A DNA stretch of 47,727 nucleotides from an uncultured Burkholderiales bacterium (GTDB taxonomy: Bacteria; Pseudomonadota; Gammaproteobacteria; Burkholderiales; Burkholderiaceae_C), in NCBI GenBank assembly GCA_937871935.1, contig CALMQI010000421.1, forward strand, positions 1 through 47,727. Direction: 5' to 3'. Made by a program: the position numbers and the translations under genes. Under the pieces are notes generated by a model, which was given only the letters and a program-made list of their open reading frames with translations, was not told the origin of the DNA and searched no databases. This document shows positions 19,220 through 28,497 of the stretch, in pieces (the stretch's first letter is position 1; each line of letters starts with the position of its first letter).

Positions 19220-21349
19220 ATGCCCCCCCTCAACACTCTGAGTGCCGCCATTGCGGCTGCTGGCCTTCTGACCATTGCAGCCCCCTCCATTGCGCAGCAG
19301 TCCACGGAACTCCCGGAAGTGACGGTGACGGCGCAAAAGCGGTTGCAGTCATCGTCGAAGGTTCCGGTTGCGCTGTCCGTCGTTGACGGCGACGACTTGA
19401 AGTCCAAAGGCGTTGCAACGATCGCCAACGTCACGGACCTGGTGCCCAATGTCCAGATCGGGATGGGCAATGCCAATGGCATGGAGATCACCATTCGTGG
19501 CATCGGCAGCGCCGACAACACGGAGCGCGGCGATCCGCAAACTGCCTTCCACATCGACGGCATCTATATTGGCCGCCCGCAAGGTGCTGGCGCAACCTTC
19601 TTTGATATCGAGCGGGTGGAAGTACTGCGTGGACCGCAAGGCACGCTGTACGGTCGCAACGCCAACGCTGGCGCCATCAATGTCATCTCTCGCAAGCCAG
19701 GCAGCAAGTTTGAAGGGGCGGTGTCCGCAGAGGTGGGCGATTGGAGTGCCTTGAAGCTGGAAGGGATGGTGAATGTCCCAGTCACCCAAGACTTCGCACT
19801 GCGCGCTGTGGTCTCCAAGCAGAAGCACGACGGCTATTCAGACACGGCCAACGCCACGACGGGTTTCAGCCGGGATCGTGACGACCAGGACAACCTTTCC
19901 GGTCGCATCCAGGGTCTGCTGCGCTTTTCGCCAACGGCCTCGCTTCGGGTGGGCATTGATTCGAGCAGCGACAAGGGCGCTGGCCTTGCAATGTTCGACA
20001 TCACCAGCGGTGTTCTGCCGACCACACGAACATTGAATACGGAAGTTGAGGGCAAGGTCGACAACGACACCAGCGGTGTGGTCGCCGAGTTCAGGTATGG
20101 GCTGGGCGCGATTGATCTGGTCTACCTGTATGGCCACCGCAGGGATACCCGCGACGAGGTCAATTCGCTGGGCGCTGCCCCGAACGTCTACGCTCTGTAC
20201 AGCGAAGCCCACAAGCAGGACTCGCATGAAGTTCGCTTGTCGTCGGCGGACTCAGGGGCTCTTCAGTGGGTACTGGGCGCTTACACATTCAAGGAGGTCA
20301 CTCGCCACATCGATCTGGACGTGCTGCTGCCCGCAGCCTTTGGCGGCGGCCGGGCGATTCACTTCGTCCAAGACCCAGCCGTCAGCAAGTCCACTGCGAT
20401 CTTCGGCCAGGCCACCTACGCTCTGGCGCCCGCGCTTCGGGCCACGCTCGGCCTGCGCTCCACCCATGACGAAAAGTCCCGCGAAGGCGAGACCCGCGTC
20501 GGCCCGGCCGATACCCCGATTGGGGTTGTCGGCAACAGCGCCGCCGGCAAGTGGACCAGTTCGACCTACCGCATCGGGGCTGAATACGACTTGAGCCCAG
20601 CGCAAATGGCGTATGCCACCGTGTCCACAGGCTACAAGGCGGGCGGCTTCAATGACGGCAACGGCGTCGTCGGCGACCCGAACTACAACCCCAACCTCTA
20701 CTACAAGCCCGAGACCATCACCTCGTACGAAGCAGGTATCAAAGGTCGCTTCCTCGAGAACAAGGTTCAGCTGGGCGCCTCGGCGTTCTTCTATGACTAC
20801 GCCGACCTTCAAAAGTCAGCCGCAGTCAACAACTCGCTTGTAACCCTCAACGCGGGCAAGGCGAGCGTCAAGGGTGTTGAGCTGGAAGGTCGCGCAGCCA
20901 TTGGCGCAGCGGGCCGAGTGAACTTCGCGCTTGGCTTGTTGTCCGCAAAGTACAAGCAATACACCTCGCCGAGCGGCCAAAGCCTGTCGGGACAGTCACT
21001 CGATCGCGCACCCAAAGCAACGCTCACTCTGGGATACACACACAACTGGGACCTTTCCACTGGAGCCAGCCTGACAGCCTATGCCGGGGTGCGCTACAGC
21101 ACGGCGTATTACCTGAGCGACACCGGCACACCCACGCAAGCCCCCCTCTTCTTCGCACAGCCCTCGTTCACAAAGAGCGACCTCACACTGACCTACAGCT
21201 CGGCGGATGACCGTTGGAGCGTGCAGGCATTTGTCAAGAACATCGAGAACAAGGGACAACTGGCGAGTCTGTTCACCAATGGCGGATCGAGTTATGCCAC
21301 GTTGACTGAGCCGCGCACCGCGGGCATCCGTGGATCATTCAAGTTCTAA
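19220..21349 (+). CDS. TonB-dependent outer-membrane receptor
   Basis: 709 aa. After an N-terminal hydrophobic signal (about 7-26, AIAAAGLLTIAAPSIAQQ) comes LPEVTVTAQKR, a plausible TonB box, then the plug domain (PVALSVVDGDDLKSKGVATIANVTDLVPNV...IRGIGSADN...VEVLRGPQGTLYGRNANAGAINVISRKP) and a beta-barrel ending in aromatic FKF. It imports a large or scarce substrate across the outer membrane using TonB-ExbBD energy; a dedicated TonB set lies at 26.4-30.1 kb. The signal lacks the usual basic N-terminus and a stop (TAA) directly precedes the ATG, so the 5' end may be damaged or the start unusual. Substrate not readable from sequence; the context suggests a glycoside. Confidence 0.9.
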   Translation: MPPLNTLSAAIAAAGLLTIAAPSIAQQSTELPEVTVTAQKRLQSSSKVPVALSVVDGDDLKSKGVATIANVTDLVPNVQIGMGNANGMEITIRGIGSADNTERGDPQTAFHIDGIYIGRPQGAGATFFDIERVEVLRGPQGTLYGRNANAGAINVISRKPGSKFEGAVSAEVGDWSALKLEGMVNVPVTQDFALRAVVSKQKHDGYSDTANATTGFSRDRDDQDNLSGRIQGLLRFSPTASLRVGIDSSSDKGAGLAMFDITSGVLPTTRTLNTEVEGKVDNDTSGVVAEFRYGLGAIDLVYLYGHRRDTRDEVNSLGAAPNVYALYSEAHKQDSHEVRLSSADSGALQWVLGAYTFKEVTRHIDLDVLLPAAFGGGRAIHFVQDPAVSKSTAIFGQATYALAPALRATLGLRSTHDEKSREGETRVGPADTPIGVVGNSAAGKWTSSTYRIGAEYDLSPAQMAYATVSTGYKAGGFNDGNGVVGDPNYNPNLYYKPETITSYEAGIKGRFLENKVQLGASAFFYDYADLQKSAAVNNSLVTLNAGKASVKGVELEGRAAIGAAGRVNFALGLLSAKYKQYTSPSGQSLSGQSLDRAPKATLTLGYTHNWDLSTGASLTAYAGVRYSTAYYLSDTGTPTQAPLFFAQPSFTKSDLTLTYSSADDRWSVQAFVKNIENKGQLASLFTNGGSSYATLTEPRTAGIRGSFKF

Positions 21350-21455
21350 GGACGGGTCGACTGAACTCCGATCCTGCGGTGCCTGATGAGTTGACTTTGG
21401 TGGGTACTGCTGACTACGCACCGATACGTTTGAAAGAACCGATCGCTGTCCACGG

Positions 21456-21698
21456 TTGACAGCCTCGGTGACGATCCACACCGACGCGACGATGCATGCC
21501 GGCCTGTTCGAAGGCGACGAACGCGCGGAACTTGCGCTCGATCCCGCGCGTCTGGCCCACGTGCACGTGGCGCGTGGCTCCGCCCATGTCAATGGGCCGC
21601 CGCAGGCCGGCGACGGTGCACGGCTCGAGCGCGAGCAGCGCCTCGTGCTCGATCATTGCCGCGACGCCGACGTGATCGTGTTCGATCTGGCCCGCTGA
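21456..21698 (+). pseudogene. C-terminal fragment of a pirin-family protein
   Basis: About 80 codons match the C-terminal cupin of pirin/YhaK proteins: SVTIHTDATMHAGLFEGDERAELALDPARLAHVHVARGSAHVNG...GDGARLEREQRLVL...DADVIVFDLA. The first two thirds of the protein, including its metal-binding His residues, are absent, and only a TTG is available as start. Identity begins abruptly near 21460, just after the receptor's 3' region. Pirin followed by DoxX is a common pair, so this and the next gene probably travelled together, by insertion or by an assembly join. Confidence 0.7.
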
Positions 21699-21747
21699 GT
21701 TGTTTCTCCCTCTTCCCTCTCTCCATCGCGCAACAAGGAGTCTTCAC

Positions 21748-22173
21748 ATGAACAACCAAGGTCTTCCGCTGTTGGTCGCGCGCATCCTGCTCGCGGCGAT
21801 GTTCGTCCTTGCCGGCATCGGCAAGCTCACCGGCCTGGGCGGCACGGCGGGCTACATCGCCAGCGTCGGGCTGCCGGCGCCGCAACTGCTGGCGCTCGGC
21901 GCGGGCGTGCTCGAGCTGATCGCCGGTGTGCTTCTGGTGATCGGCTGGCAAGCACGTTGGGCGGCGCTCGCGCTGGCGGTCTTCACGCTGATCGCGACCG
22001 TGATCTTCCATAACTACTGGGCCAAGCCGGCCGAGCAGGTCATGGTTCAGCAGCTGATGTTCATGAAGAACCTCGCCGTCACCGGTGGCCTGCTGTTCGT
22101 GTGGGTCTTCGGCGCCGGCGCGCTGAGCATCGACGCGCGTCGCGGCGGTTCGGGGCATGGCGCTCGAACGTGA
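21748..22173 (+). CDS. DoxX-family membrane protein
   Basis: 141 aa with about four transmembrane helices: LVARILLAAMFVLAGIGKLTG, LLALGAGVLELIAGVLLVIGW, AALALAVFTLIATVIFHNYW and NLAVTGGLLFVWVFGAGALS. MFVLAGIGKL and the FHNYW region are typical DoxX signatures. The family is linked to membrane redox homeostasis; the precise reaction is unknown. A good ribosome site (AAGGAG, 21736-21741) precedes ATG 21748. The tail GGSGHGART after SIDARR is longer than usual and ends in a GTGA overlap with xylB; this may be a join rather than a native end. Confidence 0.85.
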   Translation: MNNQGLPLLVARILLAAMFVLAGIGKLTGLGGTAGYIASVGLPAPQLLALGAGVLELIAGVLLVIGWQARWAALALAVFTLIATVIFHNYWAKPAEQVMVQQLMFMKNLAVTGGLLFVWVFGAGALSIDARRGGSGHGART

Positions 22174-23639
22174 GTACGCGACCTTTCGTGATCGGGCTGG
22201 ACCTGGGGACCTCCGGCGTCAAGGCTGTGCTGGTCTCGGCCGAGGGCGAACTGGTGGCTGAGGCTGTGGCACCGTTGGAAGTCTCTCGGCCACAGCCGCT
22301 GTGGTCTGAACAGGCCCCTGCCGACTGGTTGGCTGCTACTGACCAGGCCATGCAAGCCCTGCGCTCGCAGGCCAGCGTCGCCGATTGGCGAGGTGTGCGG
22401 GCGCTGGCGGCAGCCGGACAGATGCACGGCGCGGTCTTGTTGGACGCTGCAGGTGCGGTGTTGCGGCCGGCCATCCTGTGGAACGATGGCCGCAGCCAAT
22501 TGCAGTGTGCCGAACTGGAAGCACGCGAGCCGGCCACACGGCGGATCACGGCCAACCGTGCCATGGCCGGGTTCACTGCGCCGAAGCTGATGTGGGTGGC
22601 GGCGCATGAACCCATCGTGTTCGCGCGCGTCGCGAAGGTGTTGCTGCCTAAGGACTGGCTCGTTTGGCAACTAGCGGGTGTGATGAGCAGCGACTGCTCC
22701 GATGCTGCCGGCACGCTGTGGCTGGACGTTGCCGGGCGCCGCTGGAGCGAAGCGATGCTGGCCGCCAGCGGTATGCGTGCCGGCCAGATGCCGGCTTTGC
22801 ATGAAGGTCCGCAGTCGGTGGGCTCCTTGTTGCCACGGTGGGCGGCGCATTGGGACTTGCATGCAGATGTCCGGGTCGCAGCGGGAGCCGGCGACAATGC
22901 AGGTGGTGCCGTTGGCGTGGGCGTCGTGCGCGCGGGCGAAGGACTCCTGTCGCTGGGCACATCGGGCGTGATCTTCATAGCGACCGATGGCCCGCGCGCC
23001 AACCCCGAACGCGGCGTGCATACCTTCTGCCACGCGCTGCCGGGCACATGGCACCAGATGGCGGTACTGCTGTCTGCCAGCAGCGCGCTGAGTTGGTGGT
23101 GCAGCATCTGCGGACTGCCAACGGCAGAGCTTCTCGTCTCACTGCCAGCGGGCGTTGTGCGCGAAGCCGCGCCACTGTTCCTGCCATACCTGTCTGGCGA
23201 GCGCACACCGCACGCTGATTCCGGCGCCACTGGCAGCTTTCACGGCCTGACCCACTCGCACAGCCGCGACGACATGAGCTATGCCGTGCTGGAAGGCGTG
23301 GCCTTCGCATTTGCCGACGGCCTGGCGGCACTGCGTGAATCCGGCAGTGATCCGAAACGCTTGCTGGCGATTGGTGGCGGCGCGCGTTCGGACACCTGGC
23401 TGCAACTGTTGGCCGACACCCTCGGTCTCCAGGTTGATCGGCCTGCCGGTGCCGAAGTAGGCCCATCGCTCGGCGCCGCACGATTGGCGTTGATGAGCCT
23501 TGGCGCCTCGCGAGACGAAGTCATGCGCTCGCCCGCCTTGGCGCAGTCCTTTTCTGCAAATACAGCCCGCAGCGCCGCGCTGCAAAGCCGTCTGGCGCGC
23601 TACCGCGCCGCTTACGCGCCCTTGCGCGCACTGTCCTGA
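22170..23639 (+). CDS. xylB: Xylulokinase
   Basis: 489 aa, FGGY kinase. Start taken as GTG 22170 ([22 protein letters not shown]), giving the actin-fold phosphate-1 motif at the N-terminus. [30 protein letters not shown] is the xylulokinase substrate region, and the C-terminal half carries [26 protein letters not shown] and [28 protein letters not shown]. Phosphorylates D-xylulose to xylulose 5-phosphate with ATP. xylA follows 19 bp downstream. The ribosome site before the GTG is poor, in keeping with the doubtful junction just upstream. Confidence 0.93.
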   Translation: MSTRPFVIGLDLGTSGVKAVLVSAEGELVAEAVAPLEVSRPQPLWSEQAPADWLAATDQAMQALRSQASVADWRGVRALAAAGQMHGAVLLDAAGAVLRPAILWNDGRSQLQCAELEAREPATRRITANRAMAGFTAPKLMWVAAHEPIVFARVAKVLLPKDWLVWQLAGVMSSDCSDAAGTLWLDVAGRRWSEAMLAASGMRAGQMPALHEGPQSVGSLLPRWAAHWDLHADVRVAAGAGDNAGGAVGVGVVRAGEGLLSLGTSGVIFIATDGPRANPERGVHTFCHALPGTWHQMAVLLSASSALSWWCSICGLPTAELLVSLPAGVVREAAPLFLPYLSGERTPHADSGATGSFHGLTHSHSRDDMSYAVLEGVAFAFADGLAALRESGSDPKRLLAIGGGARSDTWLQLLADTLGLQVDRPAGAEVGPSLGAARLALMSLGASRDEVMRSPALAQSFSANTARSAALQSRLARYRAAYAPLRALS

Positions 23640-23658
23640 ACCTGGAACCGAGTCCACC

Positions 23659-24972
23659 ATGAAGACCGTCTACAGCACCGTTGAGCCAATCCGCTTCGAA
23701 GGCCCGGAAAGCGCCAACCGCCTGGCCTACCGTTGGTACGACGCGCAGCGGGTGGTGCTGGGCAAGCCCCTGATCGAGTGGCTGCGCCCCGCCGCCTGCT
23801 ACTGGCACACCTTCTGCTGGGGTGGGCAAGATCCGTTCGCGCTGGGCGGCAACCTGTTCGAGAGGCCCTGGTTCAGCGGCGAGCCGCTTCCCGCGGCGCA
23901 GATGAAGCTGGACGCCGCTTTTGACTTCTTCCAGCGTCTGAACATGCCGTTCTGGTGCTTCCATGACCGTGACGTCGCGCCCGAAGGCTCGACGCTGCGC
24001 GAATCCAATGTGCACCTGGACGCGGTGCTGGAGCGCGCTGCGCGCAAGATGCAGGACAGTGGCGTGCAATTGCTGTGGGGCACAGCCAACTTGTTCTCTC
24101 ACCGCCGCTACATGGGCGGCGCCGCCACCAACCCCGACCCGGAAGTCTTCGCCTACGCGGCGGCCCAGGTCAAGCACGTGCTGGAGTGGACGCAGCGCCT
24201 GAACGGCGCGAACTACGTGCTGTGGGGCGGGCGCGAAGGCTACGAAACCCTGCTCAACACGCGCTTGGCGGCAGAGCTTGACCACTACGGTCGCTTCCTG
24301 GCTGCTGTGGTCGAGCACAAGCACAAGATCGGCTTCAAGGGCACGCTGCTGATCGAGCCAAAGCCGCAGGAGCCCACGAAGCATCAGTACGACTACGACA
24401 GCGCCACGGTCTATGGCTTCCTCAAGCGCTACGGGCTGGAGGGCGAGGTCAAGGTCAACCTGGAAGTGAACCACGCCACGCTGGCGGGCCACAGCTTCGA
24501 GCACGAAGTGGCCACTGCTTCCGCGCTGGGCATCCTAGGGTCGATCGACGCCAACCGGGGCGACGAACAACTGGGTTGGGACACGGACCAGTTCCCCAAC
24601 AACCACGTGGCCCTGGTCCCCGCCATGCTCGAAATCATCCGCCATGGCGGCCTGGGCACCGGTGGCATGAACTTCGACGCCAAAGTGCGTCGTCAAAGCA
24701 TCGATCCGATCGATCAATTGGAGGGTCACATTGGTGGGCTGGACACGTTGGCTCGTGCGTTCCTTTGTGCGGCGGCCTTGCACGAGTCGGGGGAGCTCGA
24801 TCGTGCAATCGGCGAGCGCTACGCAGATTGGAACAGTGAGCTGGGCCAACAAATCGAGGCCGGGGCGAGCCTTGAGGATTTGGCCACTCGCGTTCATCAG
24901 TTAGGCCTGTCGCCGCAACCCCGCTCGGGTCGCCAGGAACGGCTGGAAAATCTGGTCAACCGATACGTTTGA
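23659..24972 (+). CDS. xylA: Xylose isomerase
   Basis: 437 aa, full length. Class II-type sequence with [18 protein letters not shown], the catalytic-His region [83 protein letters not shown] and [18 protein letters not shown]; the acidic and His residues are the two metal-binding sites. Interconverts D-xylose and D-xylulose in the cytoplasm. The start ATG 23659 gives the usual [18 protein letters not shown]. Forms an operon with xylB; no xylose transporter or XylR gene is present in the window. Confidence 0.96.
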   Translation: MKTVYSTVEPIRFEGPESANRLAYRWYDAQRVVLGKPLIEWLRPAACYWHTFCWGGQDPFALGGNLFERPWFSGEPLPAAQMKLDAAFDFFQRLNMPFWCFHDRDVAPEGSTLRESNVHLDAVLERAARKMQDSGVQLLWGTANLFSHRRYMGGAATNPDPEVFAYAAAQVKHVLEWTQRLNGANYVLWGGREGYETLLNTRLAAELDHYGRFLAAVVEHKHKIGFKGTLLIEPKPQEPTKHQYDYDSATVYGFLKRYGLEGEVKVNLEVNHATLAGHSFEHEVATASALGILGSIDANRGDEQLGWDTDQFPNNHVALVPAMLEIIRHGGLGTGGMNFDAKVRRQSIDPIDQLEGHIGGLDTLARAFLCAAALHESGELDRAIGERYADWNSELGQQIEAGASLEDLATRVHQLGLSPQPRSGRQERLENLVNRYV

Positions 24973-25142
24973 AGGGCCCTAGCGCCAGCCGAGGGCTGCG
25001 TCTAAGGTGCTCGCAGCGTTGGACAAGACGCTGGCGCCGAGATCGTGTCCAGTCGCTGCGAGCTGACTAGTGGACCCTCGTCGTGACTACCCGCGCCGCT
25101 CGCGCAGACCTTGGCCCAAGGGAGCCCTCAAGAGGACCCAGT

Positions 25143-26105
25143 ATGAACCAACTCGATCAGCTCAAGCAGTTCAGCAGCGTCGTTGCCGACACCAGTGACT
25201 TCCGGCAACTGGCCCAGTTTGCGCCGCAGGACGCGACGACCAACCCCTCCCTGGTGCTGAAGGCCGTGCAGTCGCCCACCTACCGGCCGCTGCTCGAAAA
25301 AGTAGTCGCAGCCCACATCGAGGAGTCGACCGCCGACATCGCCGACCGCGTGCTCGTGGCCTTCGGCGTCGAGATCCTCAAGTTCGTGCCGGGCCGCGTC
25401 TCGACCGAAGCCGACGCCCGCCTGAGCTTCGACATCAAAGGCACGGTCGCGCGCGCGCACCGCATCCTGAAGGGCTATGACGACTCGGGCATTGACCGCG
25501 CGCGCATCCTCGTCAAGATTGCTGCCACCTGGGAAGGTATCCAGGCTGCACGGAAACTGGCCGAAGAAGGTGTCAAGTGCAACCTGACCCTGCTGTTCTC
25601 CATGCCGCAGGCCGTGGCCTGCGCAGATGCCAAGGTTCAGGTGATCTCCCCCTTCGTCGGGCGCATCTACGACTGGTACAAGAAGACCGCCGGCGGCGGC
25701 TGGAACGAAGCCGCCAACGCCGGTGCGAACGACCCCGGCGTCCAATCGGTCGTGCAGATCTACCGCTACTACAAGCAGCACGGCATCCAGACCGAAGTGA
25801 TGGGGGCGAGCTTTCGCAACGTTGGCCAGATCGTCGCGCTGGCCGGATGCGACCTGTTGACGATCAGCCCCAGCCTGCTCGCCGAGCTCGCGGCGAGCGA
25901 CGCCCCGGTGCAGCAAGCACTGGATGCCCGCGTTGCAGCACAGACATCGATGGCGCAGATGCGCCTGGACGAATCCGCGTTCCGGCTCGCGCTGAACCAG
26001 GACGCGATGGCGACCGAGAAGTTGGCCGAAGGCATTCGCCAGTTCGTCATCGACGCGATCACACTCGAGCGCCTGATCGACGAGATTAAGGCCGGAGGCC
26101 GGTGA
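25143..26105 (+). CDS. tal: Transaldolase
   Basis: 320 aa, subfamily 1. [20 protein letters not shown], then [17 protein letters not shown], the Schiff-base lysine in [76 protein letters not shown]. Moves a three-carbon dihydroxyacetone unit between sugar phosphates in the non-oxidative pentose phosphate pathway. ATG 25143 is preceded by an AGAGG ribosome site. It stands 170 bp after xylA and would process the xylulose 5-phosphate made by XylA/XylB. A 14-bp tandem repeat begins at its last codons. Confidence 0.95.
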   Translation: MNQLDQLKQFSSVVADTSDFRQLAQFAPQDATTNPSLVLKAVQSPTYRPLLEKVVAAHIEESTADIADRVLVAFGVEILKFVPGRVSTEADARLSFDIKGTVARAHRILKGYDDSGIDRARILVKIAATWEGIQAARKLAEEGVKCNLTLLFSMPQAVACADAKVQVISPFVGRIYDWYKKTAGGGWNEAANAGANDPGVQSVVQIYRYYKQHGIQTEVMGASFRNVGQIVALAGCDLLTISPSLLAELAASDAPVQQALDARVAAQTSMAQMRLDESAFRLALNQDAMATEKLAEGIRQFVIDAITLERLIDEIKAGGR

Positions 26106-26124
26106 CCGGAGGCCGGTGACCGGA
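26092..26124 (+). repeat. 14-bp tandem repeat at the end of tal
   Basis: CCGGAGGCCGGTGA is present at 26092-26105 (including the tal stop) and exactly again at 26106-26119, with a partial third unit CCGGA. Each unit boundary creates the near-palindrome CCGGTGACCGG. The second copy lies just outside the gene, so this looks like a small slippage duplication. Confidence 0.85.
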
Positions 26125-26405
26125 ACGCTGTCATGGACACCCACGGCGCCAACGCCATTCGCATGCTATTTCCCTTCTGAAGGCCGGATCGGGAAGACAA
26201 CGGGTGGCGTCAGCCGGGCTTCTTGCTCTGAACGGCTCGGCACTTGCGCTGCAGCGACCGCTGCATAGGCCCTATGGCGCTGTAGGCATTCGATGAGACA
26301 GGGAATGCGCGGCACTTCGAACCGGCAGTAGAGGGGCCCTGCCTCGCCGCAACCTCCTTGCACTTCAATCAACAGTGGCCGTTCAGCCGTTGGGGAGAAA
26401 TGGAG
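26106..26405. other. Convergent intergenic region without a supportable gene
   Basis: About 300 bp between tal (plus) and the TPR gene (minus), where the two transcripts meet. It holds the second unit of the 14-bp repeat and a loose inverted repeat CAGCCGT (26387-26393) / ACGGCTG (26408-26414) overlapping the end of the TPR gene. A minus-strand frame of 68 codons (26166-26372) shows no family features and is not called. No clear terminator with a T-run is seen. Confidence 0.5.
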
Positions 26406-27602
26406 TTACGGCTGAGCAGCGAAAATTGCCCAGAGCCGTGCAAGGTCACCCACACCATCGGAGCCCTTGATTGCCTTAAACGCCTCAACAGCCTTGGGCT
26501 TCTTGCCACTAGCCAGCAGGGCTTCGCCAAGATGCAAACGAGCCTCCTCGGGTCGCTTTAGCCCTCCCTTGGCGATGCCGTGCTCGATCAACTCGATACC
26601 TTTGTCCGAGCGACCCGCGGATACCAGTGCCAGCCCGATATTCACCAAGGCTTCGGCACTTCGGCCGACCACCTCGGCCGTGAGCGTCTTGTCGTCTTCG
26701 ACAGCCTGCTTGTTGGCCAAATCGCGCAGTCGCTTGTGACGCTCCGCATCGACGCCGGTGCCGAGCTTGCCGGCGGCGTATCCGGCGTCAACGACCCTCT
26801 TCGCCTCGGAAGGCAGACTCGCCTGCAGCGCGAGCTGAGCCATCTCCAGGTACTGATCGGTGTCATCCAGGGCGCCAGTGACCAGCTTCAAGCGATACAC
26901 GTCGAGGGCGAGCCGCTCGGAGAAGCCGGGCTTGTTCGGAAGACGCGACAACATGTCGGCCCAATATTCCTTCTTGGGGTGGTAGACCAGCAGCTTCTCG
27001 AGCGTGTTCATGTAGCCTGCGTCGTCTCCCAACTTGGCGTAGCTGGCAGCAAGCATTCGCAGCGTGGTCTCATCGACCACGGGTACGGACCGCTCGACGG
27101 CTTGGACTTTCCGCTGCATGTCGCGGACCACACCGGCGTAGTCTCCGCTCAAATAGTGGGCACTGGTCTGCAGATTGCTCATCTGCGCGCTTGATCCGCC
27201 TTCCTTGAAGTAGCGCTGCGTCCACTCGAGTGCCTTGGCGTAGTCCTTGGCCCGATAGGCGGACCCGGCCAGTGCTTCGAGCACCGTCATGCGCTCGGCT
27301 CCTTGCAGCCGTCCACTGGCCAGCGCTGATTCGAACGACTTGATGGCCGTAGCCTCATCGCCGGCGCCAGCCGCTGCGCTGCCGCGCATGCGGTCGAGAA
27401 TGAAGCTCTCGTACGGTGTGCGATTCCCGACGGCATCGGCTTCGCGCACCTTGGCCAGCGCCTCCTTGTACTTGCCCGACCTTAAGAGATCCTGCGCAGC
27501 CTGCAGCGGTTTTCCGACCTCGGGACGAATGGTCTCCTGTGCCAGCGCCAGGGCAGATGCAAGCATCAGCACGGCTGCGAAAAGTCGTTTGATATTGGTC
27601 AT
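26406..27602 (-). CDS. Secreted TPR protein of the TonB-ExbBD operon
   Basis: 398 aa. Signal peptide (IKRLFAAVLMLASALALA, about 4-21), then helical repeats: LLRSGKYKEALAKVREADAVGN, GDEATAIKSFESALASGRL, AGSAYRAKDYAKALEWTQRYFKEG and YLSGDYAGVVRDMQRKVQAV. Such TPR proteins are often the last gene of tonB-exbB-exbD-exbD operons and are expected in the periplasm; their molecular role is unclear. It starts 5 bp after the second exbD stop, so it is co-transcribed. Confidence 0.8.
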   Translation of the reverse strand: MTNIKRLFAAVLMLASALALAQETIRPEVGKPLQAAQDLLRSGKYKEALAKVREADAVGNRTPYESFILDRMRGSAAAGAGDEATAIKSFESALASGRLQGAERMTVLEALAGSAYRAKDYAKALEWTQRYFKEGGSSAQMSNLQTSAHYLSGDYAGVVRDMQRKVQAVERSVPVVDETTLRMLAASYAKLGDDAGYMNTLEKLLVYHPKKEYWADMLSRLPNKPGFSERLALDVYRLKLVTGALDDTDQYLEMAQLALQASLPSEAKRVVDAGYAAGKLGTGVDAERHKRLRDLANKQAVEDDKTLTAEVVGRSAEALVNIGLALVSAGRSDKGIELIEHGIAKGGLKRPEEARLHLGEALLASGKKPKAVEAFKAIKGSDGVGDLARLWAIFAAQP

Positions 27603-27607
27603 GTCAT

Positions 27608-28039
27608 TTACTTGATGAACTGCTCGTTGCCCACCATGCCCAATTTCTTCAGGCCCAGGCGCTGAGCCGAGGCCATGACGGCCGCGACACGCTCGTACTT
27701 GACCAGTTTGTTGGGGCGCAGATGCACTTCGGGCTGTACCGCCTGCGCGGCCTTTTCCTTCATGCGCGCTTCCAGCGTTGCGCGATCGGGCACCACTTCA
27801 CCGTTCCAGAGCACGGTGCCGTCGAAGTCGATGTCAAGCCGCACGATCTCGGGTTCACTCGTTGCCGGAGGCGCCTTGCCCGAGGGCAGATTCAGGTCCA
27901 CTGAATGGAGCTGGATAGGGATCGTGATGATCAGCATGACCAGCAGCACCAACATCACGTCGATCAGCGGCGTGGTGTTCATCTCGCCCATCGCCTGGGG
28001 GCGAACCTTCTTCTTGCCGGCCTTGGATCCTGCGCTCAT
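27608..28039 (-). CDS. exbD: ExbD/TolR-type biopolymer transport protein (second copy)
   Basis: 143 aa. Cytoplasmic basic N-terminus, one transmembrane helix in MNTTPLIDVMLVLLVMLIITIPI (the Asp is the proton-coupling residue), then a periplasmic domain ending LGLKKLGMVGNEQFIK. ATG 28039 is preferred over a GTG at 28045 because AGGAG lies seven bases before it. With ExbB it harvests the proton motive force for TonB. It follows the first exbD by 16 bp; paired exbD genes are typical of this operon type. Confidence 0.9.
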   Translation of the reverse strand: MSAGSKAGKKKVRPQAMGEMNTTPLIDVMLVLLVMLIITIPIQLHSVDLNLPSGKAPPATSEPEIVRLDIDFDGTVLWNGEVVPDRATLEARMKEKAAQAVQPEVHLRPNKLVKYERVAAVMASAQRLGLKKLGMVGNEQFIK

Positions 28040-28055
28040 ACCCACTCCTGTCTCC

Positions 28056-28487
28056 TCAATTGCGGGGCGGCGGCTCGGTCACGAACGCGACCTTGCTGAT
28101 CCCCGCCTGCTGGCACGCGAAGATGATTCGACCCACGGATTCGTATCGCGCTGCACCGTCGCCGCGGATGTGAACTTCGGGCTGCGGCAGCTTGACGGAC
28201 TCCTTCTTCAATCGATCCAGCAGAGCCGCTGCACTGGGCACGTGCAGATCGTTCCAGTAGATGTCGCCTTCTCGATCGACCGACACGACGACGTTCTCGG
28301 GCTTGCTGGTGCGCGGTTGGTTCGACTCTTTGGGCAACGTCACCTTAATGGAGGTCACCACCACGGGGATGGTGATGAGGAAGATGATCAGGAGCACCAG
28401 CATCACGTCGACCAGCGGCGTGGTGTTGATTTCGGAGTTGATCTTGCCGCGCCCGCCGGCACCGCCCACGCTCATGCTCATGCTCAT
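28056..28487 (-). CDS. exbD: ExbD/TolR-type biopolymer transport protein (first copy)
   Basis: 143 aa. EINTTPLVDVMLVLLIIFLITIPVVV is the transmembrane helix with the conserved Asp; the periplasmic part holds VVVSVDREGDIYWND and ends AGISKVAFVTEPPPRN. The N-terminus MSMSMSVGGAGGRGK contains repeated Met, so the exact start among the first three ATGs is uncertain. Its start lies 10 bp after the exbB stop. Differs enough from the second ExbD to be a distinct subunit rather than a fresh duplicate. Confidence 0.9.
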   Translation of the reverse strand: MSMSMSVGGAGGRGKINSEINTTPLVDVMLVLLIIFLITIPVVVTSIKVTLPKESNQPRTSKPENVVVSVDREGDIYWNDLHVPSAAALLDRLKKESVKLPQPEVHIRGDGAARYESVGRIIFACQQAGISKVAFVTEPPPRN

Positions 28488-28497
28488 CGCGGACTCC

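Noticed and set aside
26166-26372. 68-codon minus-strand frame between tal and the TPR gene
   Set aside because: No start signal, no family, and composition typical of a chance frame in GC-rich DNA.
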